Assembly: GCA_009602725.1 (NCBI GenBank)
Contig: WELB01000061.1
Location: 369,016-430,406 of the forward strand
Source of the DNA: Spirogloea muscicola
Taxonomy: Eukaryota; Streptophyta; Zygnematophyceae; Spirogloeales; Spirogloeaceae
Length of the DNA: 61,391 nt
Direction: 5' to 3'
Made by a program: the position numbers and the translations under genes. Shown here piece after piece: positions 55,866 to 61,391 of the stretch (positions within the stretch are counted from its first letter, which is position 1; the number at the start of each line of letters is the position of its first letter). Under the pieces are notes generated by a model. It was not told the DNA's origin. It saw nothing but the letters and a program-made list of their open reading frames with translations, and ran no database searches.

Positions 55866-58800
55866 TTATGTGCTGAGATCAGCTGCACTCTCCAGGAAGT
55901 ACCTTGGGACGTTGAGCTGCAACTTCTGGTGCCGTCGCTTGGTACCGGGCTCACAGAGGATGAGGCGGCACACCCCCAAGCGGCACCTACAGCACAGCAA
56001 GCACCACAACTTACTGCGACGTCTGTGCAGATAACCCACACGATTCAAGTTAGCAAGTTGACCTGTAGCAGAGCTGAGTCTGATGGCCAGTGCAGCTGCC
56101 GTCAGGAGAGGGCCATTGGCAAGTTCTCCCCAATCATGTCATCGTCTACATGCAAGTGAGCACCAGACAACCATTGATGCCATTGTAGTAAATACGTCTG
56201 GTCTGTAGTAGGAGTGGTATTGCTGACCCAATGGCGCACAGGGTGTCCATGGGGGGCACAGCATCGCCGTGGGCGCGGCAGAGCTGCAGGTGAGCCCCTG
56301 CAACGCGCTCGAATGTGGCCTCTGCCACGCCCGAGCGCCGCGCCTCAAGTACCAGCGATGCCAGAAACACCTTCTCCTGCTGGCTGCACCTTCCCAGCAT
56401 CTACATCGAGCGAATGCAATCAGCGGCGCTTGAGAACCAGGCTTACTGCATCATTTCTGAAGCAAAAAGAAATCATGTCAGCATCCGTCACATGTCTGAC
56501 AATTGTGTCAGCCTGTTGGCAGAGACTGTCGCAAGAACTTGCACTTGTCCATATTGACTGCGAGGCAAGCTACGGTGCGGCTTGGGGCAAGCGTGCTGAA
56601 GGCACCGACCAGCATGTGGGGCGCCTGAAAGGTCTCCCTGATGGCGACGTCAATGTCGGCCATGCCCACGCGATCGCTTCCTGCATGACAGCGTGTCGCG
56701 CATTATGCTCCTCGTGCATGCAGTGACATGCATGCATTGTGTGCTTTAGCTTTTTACAACAGTTCCACGCTGACGCATGGTGCTATTGCTGCCGGAGACG
56801 AAGAATTTATGAGAGCTTTTGCTAGTCATGGTTGGAGGAGGTTGCTATCACTTTCTTCTGTTGCCATTGCTTGAGAAATGGTGGAAGTGATTAACGTGGT
56901 TGCGCAACGCGTCCTGGCTTGTGCCACCTCCACAGCCCTCCGACAGAGCTCGAGAGCACGCCGGACATCCCCAGATACAGCCGCCACCTGACAGGACACG
57001 AAGTTGCCGGTTGTCATCGGCAAGCTCATCGGTCTTGCGGTCTCGGCCCGCAGAACCTGCCTGGCCAATGCAATGCAAGTGCCACAATATGGCCAGGCCC
57101 TGCTGCTGACCTTGCGGGATGCCAGTTCGACGGCCTGGGCGTCAAATACGGGCGACTCCTGGAGTCGGGCGGCGACGATCGCCTGGAGCTGCTGCCGTGT
57201 GTAGGGCGTGAAGGCGACGCGGGTGAGGCCCAGGCGAGACAGGATGCGCGGCAGCAGGCGCTCCGGGAGGTCCATGGTGTTGGCGATGCCTGGCAAAGAC
57301 AGTAGGGGCTCGGCAATGTGAGGCTGGTCCGCTAAGCACTGCAGCTAATTGTCAACAAAGAACTACAAGACCTTATTGTGCTCATTGCTGCTGATGAGCA
57401 CGTCGTGCTGACTTTAGAGGGCCCAAAGCCTATCGCTTGTTGGTTTCGGGGATCAAGCGGGCCAGCCTGCACTCGTTCCAGCAGCGCCACGACTTGGAAG
57501 ACTGTGGTGGGCAGGGCCTCACCAACGACCACGAGCTGCGAGCCTGGGAGCGTTGGCCAGTTGAAGAGGTTGTAGAGGACCTGCCAGCCAGCCATCGCAC
57601 AGCGTTACTAATTATTGTGATGCGACACGAAGTATACAGGATCATGTATACTGACAAACACTACATAGAAATTGATTAATGTGAGGCTACCTAACTGGAT
57701 TCTGCAGTGTCCTATTCCAGATCGCTGCGAAAGCACTGACTTCGTAAGGGCAGTGCAGAAATCAGAGCCGGGAGGGGCGGAGGTGTCACCGTCTGCTTCT
57801 TGGTCATGAGGAGGTCGAGCTCGTCCACGAGCAGAATGCACGGCCACCTCTGCCGCTGCTGCCGCTGCGATGCGGCGCCACTGCTGCCACCGCCGCCTCC
57901 GCTGGCGAAGATGCTCTCCAGCTGCTTGAGCGCCACCTTGTGGCTCACCCGCTGCCCAGTGAGGCTCTCGTACAGCACCTGCATCGCAAGCAGCCGCTAA
58001 TGAGTCCTGTTAAGAATGACCTATTAGTAAATGTTCTGCATAGAAGGGCCTGCATTATTGACGTTGGTCAATTCAAGAGCACACTTGACGGAACAGACGG
58101 CAACTGCGTGAACGCGTGAAATGGCTGGTTGGCCACGTGCAACAGGCAAGGGGCCAGAGCTGAAAGGCAGCAACAATGACTAGAGTTCCGGCAGTGGCCG
58201 TGGCAGCGGCTGCGGGAGGGAAGAGGGCCGGACGCTGTAGAGGTGCTGCGGCGAAGGGAGGCGCAGCCCGTTGATGTCGGCAAGCTGGAAGGGCGGAAGC
58301 TCGCCTGCCGCTGCGCGGCGCGCCATGTTCCGCAGCACCCCCATCACTGTCGCCGTCTGCAGCGCCGTCAAAGGGATCAGCCGATGCATGATCGGCAGCC
58401 CCTTATTCCCTAACCATTTCTTATGCCTGCGATCAGAAACACGGATCTCAGCCTGCGAGAGATGGTGAGTCTGGGTGACAGCGGCTGTGCCGTACCTTGC
58501 CAGTGCCAGGCACGCCGCTGACATACAGCGAGCGGACGCCGAGGCAGTGAGTGCCGCCGTCGGCTATCGCCTCCTCGAGGAATGCATCGATTGCCACTCG
58601 TTCCCTTTGGCAATGACCGCGGCGGGAGGCGGCAGCAGCGTCAGGTCGAGCACGGCGGAAGTCCTGCATGCGGCAGCTGCGGCAATCTCGCATAGGCGGG
58701 CATGGGAATCACCACCACACCTCTCACGGCAGGGCAGCGACTTGGGGGCGGCGGCAAGTGCAAGCGCCGCGCGGGCTCGGTCAAAGGGATCGTGCAGCGG

Positions 58801-60687
58801 CTGGCGCGCCGCTACGGGGATTTCGGCGCTGCCCACGCGGGCGCCCCCTGCATGCCGGTGCCGCCGCAGATTCTGCAGGGCGGAGCCCAGGCCGGCAGCC
58901 GGTGAGACAGAGTATGTGCAGACAAGGGCTTGCAGTGCTCGAGGACGGCACACTAACGGGCTTGTGTACAGGCACACAAATAATAGGACGACTATTTATA
59001 TGATAGTATGATAGGATGATGATAGGATGATAATACGAGGATGATAGATAGGATGATAGGATAGTTATTTATATCTATATAATAATCGCCCTTATGGGCC
59101 TCAATGTAGACAAACAGTACATCAGCAAAAATTTCAACAAATAGAACAATACTCACAGCAGCTTTCAGTGAAGGGGCGACTGCTGCTCGCCGGCTACTGC
59201 CGCGTTTCTTAGTTGGGGCCCTGCCATCCACTGCCAGCTGCCTCCGTCGCCTGCGCTTGCTCGCCATGGCGCTCCCGCTGTCGTCCTCTGACGGCGACGA
59301 CGATGACAAGCCACCACCGCCGTCGAAGTCGCTGCCACTGCTGCTCCCGCTGGCGCCTTTGTTGCCGCCGTCGGCCTGCGGCAGCGCTACGGCGACTGAG
59401 CGCCGGCCAGGGGGTCGGGATGTTACTGTCGGGTGCGGTAGTCTGACCGCTCCCTCACCTCGGCAGGGAGCCGCGAGAAGCGCTGCCACGCGGCATCGTA
59501 CTCGTACTCGCAGAAGTAGACGTCGTCGCCACCGTCGGCTGCTGCTCGGAAGGCCGCCAGCGGCAGCACGCGGCAGGGCCGCACAATCGAAGCGACCTGA
59601 CCGCCCACCCGTAGATACATTAGTCAATGAATTAAAGTTAACAGCTAGCTGATTGTTGTTAGCGTCTGCAGTCAGCTTAGACTTGGTCTCAAAGTCAGTG
59701 TGGGATGTGAGAACCTGGATGTCGTCCTCGACGGCGGAGAGGAAGAGCTCGCGTGCACCGTGGTGGCGCTGCCGGCCGCAGTGCGCCTCCTCGGGCAGCA
59801 TGTACCACCGCACACAACAGCCGGCGCGGCCGCCCTCAACCCTCCAAAGCCTGCCGCCGCCATCCGCGGCTGGCACCGTGAGTCGCGGCCGGCAAGCACT
59901 GCGCAGTGGGCGGCGTGTGTGGGCAAGGCTGGCTGGCGGCGGCGGTGAGGGCGGTGTGGAGCGCGAACCGCAGGATGCGCGCCGCAAAGAGCTCCTGCGC
60001 GAGGAAGCGCTCGCGCAGCGTACGGCGGCGGCGCCGCCGCTCCAAGTGCCGCTGGTCGTCGTCCGCGGCCTTGGCAGCTCCAGCAGCGGTGGCGGCGGCA
60101 GGGCCGCCAGTGCCGGAGCTGCTGCAGGCGGCGCAGGCCCAGTCGCCGGGCGGCACGGCAGCCAGCGGCGGGTCAAGGCAGGCGAGGTGGAAGCCGCCGA
60201 GGCACACGTCGCACTCAAGCATCACGGCGCCGCCGCCGCCCGGCGGGCCGCTGCACCGCCGGCACTCCTCCTCCTCCGCGTCCGAGGACTCTTCCCCACC
60301 GCCATTGCCGCCGGGCTCGAGCTTCCGCACGTACACGTCGTCACCGGCGCGGAAGCGCTCGCCGTCGGCCTCCACCTCCGCGACCGGCTCGGCGATGGGC
60401 TTCTTCTCGCGCGGCCGGCCGCGACGGCAAGGCGGCGGCGACGTGACGTCCTCGGTGCCTTCGCCACCGCCGCCATGGCCGGCGGCACCGACAAGCGGCG
60501 GCTGCTCTGCTGCCGCATGCTGATCCCCAGGAATGTCGTCCTGGCCGAGTATGCGCAGGTTGCGGAGCTCCCTCGGCACCTTGCCATCGGCGGCGGCGCG
60601 GTCGTGGAAGCCCGGCTTGCGCGCCGGGAAGTCGAGCTGCGCCTGCGCAGGGCCCCGCCCCCGCCGCAGCCGCGTGGCGACCGGCAT
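55866..60687 (-). CDS. ORC1: Origin recognition complex subunit 1, plant PHD-BAH type
   Basis: Fourteen exons: 60687-59969, 59850-59715, 59596-59459, 59375-59157, 58872-58721, 58604-58496, 58356-58234, 57978-57790, 57580-57523, 57289-57111, 56987-56909, 56680-56574, 56400-56228, 55986-55866. They total 2,502 bases and code for 833 residues, near the roughly 810 of Arabidopsis ORC1. The BAH domain (from FRAGDDVYV, resuming at WRVEGG and CCVRWYMLPEEAHCGRQ, to DVYFCEYEYDAAW) is interrupted by a PHD finger (CRRC...CDVCLGGFHLACLDPP...CAAC), as in plants, where it reads H3K4me3. A Ser/Lys-rich linker follows, then the AAA+ domain: PKSLPCRE, Walker A GVPGTGK|T, LADINGLRLPSP, LYESLTGQRVSH, Walker B ILLVDELDLL, VLYNLFNWP, GIANTMDLPERLL, AAVSGDVRRALELC, then the winged helix ending KLQLNVP. 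It is the ATPase that licenses replication origins. The exon 11 donor (ACGC|GTTGCG) is weak. Confidence 0.97.
58990..59075. repeat. GATGATAG-type short tandem repeat in an ORC1 intron
   Basis: An irregular array of GATGATAG/GATAGGAT units, about 80 bases, lies within the intron between ORC1 exons 4 and 5. It is AT-rich against a GC-rich background. No function is evident. Confidence 0.8.
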
Positions 60688-60799
60688 CCTGCTCCCTCCC
60701 TCCTCTGCGTCGCACGTCGACCTCCCTCCTTCCTCTCTGTGCCGCTCTGCGCTCTCCAGTCCGCTCCGCGGAGCTCGCGGCTGCCTCTGTCCTCGGCCC

Positions 60800-61020
60800 T
60801 CCCTGTTGCTTTCTGGGCTGGCTTCTCACAGCCCTCGCCTCCTTCTGAGGAGGCCCAGCTGCGAGTCACTCGGACTTGCTGCTGCTCACTCGTGGGCCCT
60901 CAGCTTCCACCTGCGTCGCCTCGTGTGTAGCTGTGTGGCATTCGTCGCCGCACCTTCTGGCTCTGCCGATCGTGTCCACACTTTCTGGGCTGGCCGTCCC
61001 CCCACCCCCCTCTTCTCTAC
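60800..61020 (+). mobile_element. Retroelement C-terminus/tail fragments upstream of ORC1
   Basis: GGGCTGGCTTCTCACAGCCC followed by AGGAGGCCCAGCTGCGAGTC and a degraded terminus TCGGACTTGCTGCTGCTCAC reading SDLLLLTRGP, then a second GGGCTGGC copy at about 60985. The family-specific order is kept but the stop is lost. The fragment lies 110-330 bases upstream of the ORC1 ATG. Confidence 0.7.
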
Positions 61021-61172
61021 GAGCGAGCAATCTCACGCCCATGGCCTCGCATTGCACGAGCTGCTCCTCCCTCTCTGCCTCTCTCTCTCTCTCTCCTGCG
61101 CTCCCCCCTCCCTCCCTCGCCTCGCTCCTCCCCGCCGCGCCCGGGCAGCCGGAGGGGCGGTTCGGAGCCCCG

Positions 61173-61199
61173 TTTTGGCGCCAAGGCTGATTTGGCGCG
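61173..61199. promoter_or_regulatory. Two E2F-like sites in the ORC1 upstream region
   Basis: TTTTGGCGCC (61173-61182) and TTTGGCGCG (61191-61199) both contain TTTGGCGC, a strict match to the E2F/DP consensus TTTSSCGC, 17 bases apart. ORC1 is a classic E2F target in plants and animals. The sites lie about 490 bases upstream of its ATG and about 50 bases upstream of a possible + strand gene at 61244, which they might serve instead. Confidence 0.6.
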
Positions 61200-61243
61200 A
61201 ACCCCGGTCCACGTGGCCAACTGCCCCCGCGCTTGGCGCCACA

Positions 61244-61391
61244 ATGACGCCCTCCGGCGCCCACGCTGACGCTGACGGGGGCGGCATGGGGGCGGCGCGC
61301 GTCAGCCTGGTCGGGCCAAGCTCTGGCCCTCGCTCCGCCGCCGCCATGGCCCCCATGGCCGCCGCGCCCGCCGAGCCGCTGGCGGCGGCGG
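61244..61391 (+). CDS. Possible start of a gene running off the window
   Basis: A frame opens with ATG at 61244 (MTPSGAHADADGGGMGAARV) and stays open for 49 codons to the window edge. It is Ala/Gly/Pro rich with no recognisable domain, so it may be only GC-driven. Its place just downstream of the E2F-like pair, diverging from ORC1, is consistent with a real promoter. Confidence 0.3.
   Translation, partial: MTPSGAHADADGGGMGAARVSLVGPSSGPRSAAAMAPMAAAPAEPLAAA

Noticed and set aside
59653-60930. 425-codon + strand open frame opposite ORC1
   Set aside because: It is the antisense shadow of the GC-rich ORC1 first exons. The minus strand carries the BAH/PHD motifs and consistent splicing.

Overview
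This is eukaryotic nuclear DNA from a member of the green lineage, most likely a green alga. Ten spliced protein-coding genes can be read, and several are closest to plant family versions: a FORGETTER1-type strawberry notch protein with two LSD1 zinc fingers, an ORC1 with a PHD finger inside its BAH domain, a plant-type sterol 4-alpha-methyl oxidase (SMO2), and the plant form of the C2orf69/UPF0565 family. Introns are mostly 100-500 bases with canonical GT-AG ends, coding exons are GC rich, and genes lie on both strands. The sequence alone cannot decide between a chlorophyte and a streptophyte alga.

Layout: 1-362 poly-T and the last exon of a probable complex I subunit (+). 1732-13695 FGT1/strawberry notch (-), whose first intron holds a (GA)n tract over 1.1 kb long with an assembly gap. 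13.7-16.4 kb is a nest of 5'-truncated retroelement ends. 16.4-17.7 kb C2orf69 homologue (+). 17.9-18.8 kb two chained foldback repeats. 19055-22642 RAD9 (-). 22.6-26.9 kb a signal-peptide-coding hairpin and more retroelement debris. 26877-29072 SMO2 (+). 29912-36174 SWI3/SMARCC (-). 36.5-36.9 kb a perfect 96-bp palindrome. 37389-47888 kinesin-7 (+). 49073-49904 VPS55 (-). 50982-53590 SRRM1-like PWI/SR splicing factor (+). 55.1-55.7 kb degenerate tandem repeats. 55866-60687 ORC1 (-). 60.7-61.4 kb retroelement fragment, E2F-like sites and the possible start of another gene.

The exon models of SMO2 (289 aa), VPS55 (136 aa), SRRM1 (666 aa) and ORC1 (833 aa) were worked out base by base. Each gives a total divisible by three and restores the family sequence across every junction. 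The RAD9 5' exons and the kinesin motor exons were checked the same way. FGT1, SWI3, the rest of the kinesin and C2orf69 are supported by conserved blocks, but not all their exon borders are fixed.

Functionally these are housekeeping nuclear genes: replication licensing (ORC1), checkpoint clamp (RAD9), mitotic motor (kinesin-7), chromatin remodelling (SWI3, FGT1) and splicing (SRRM1), plus sterol synthesis and endosomal trafficking. There is no operon-like logic. The most unusual items are a SWI3 that combines an animal-type N-terminal module with a plant-type ZZ finger, a dispersed retroelement family present almost only as 3' ends with a conserved C-terminal peptide, and several long inverted repeats, two of which carry matching reading frames in both arms.
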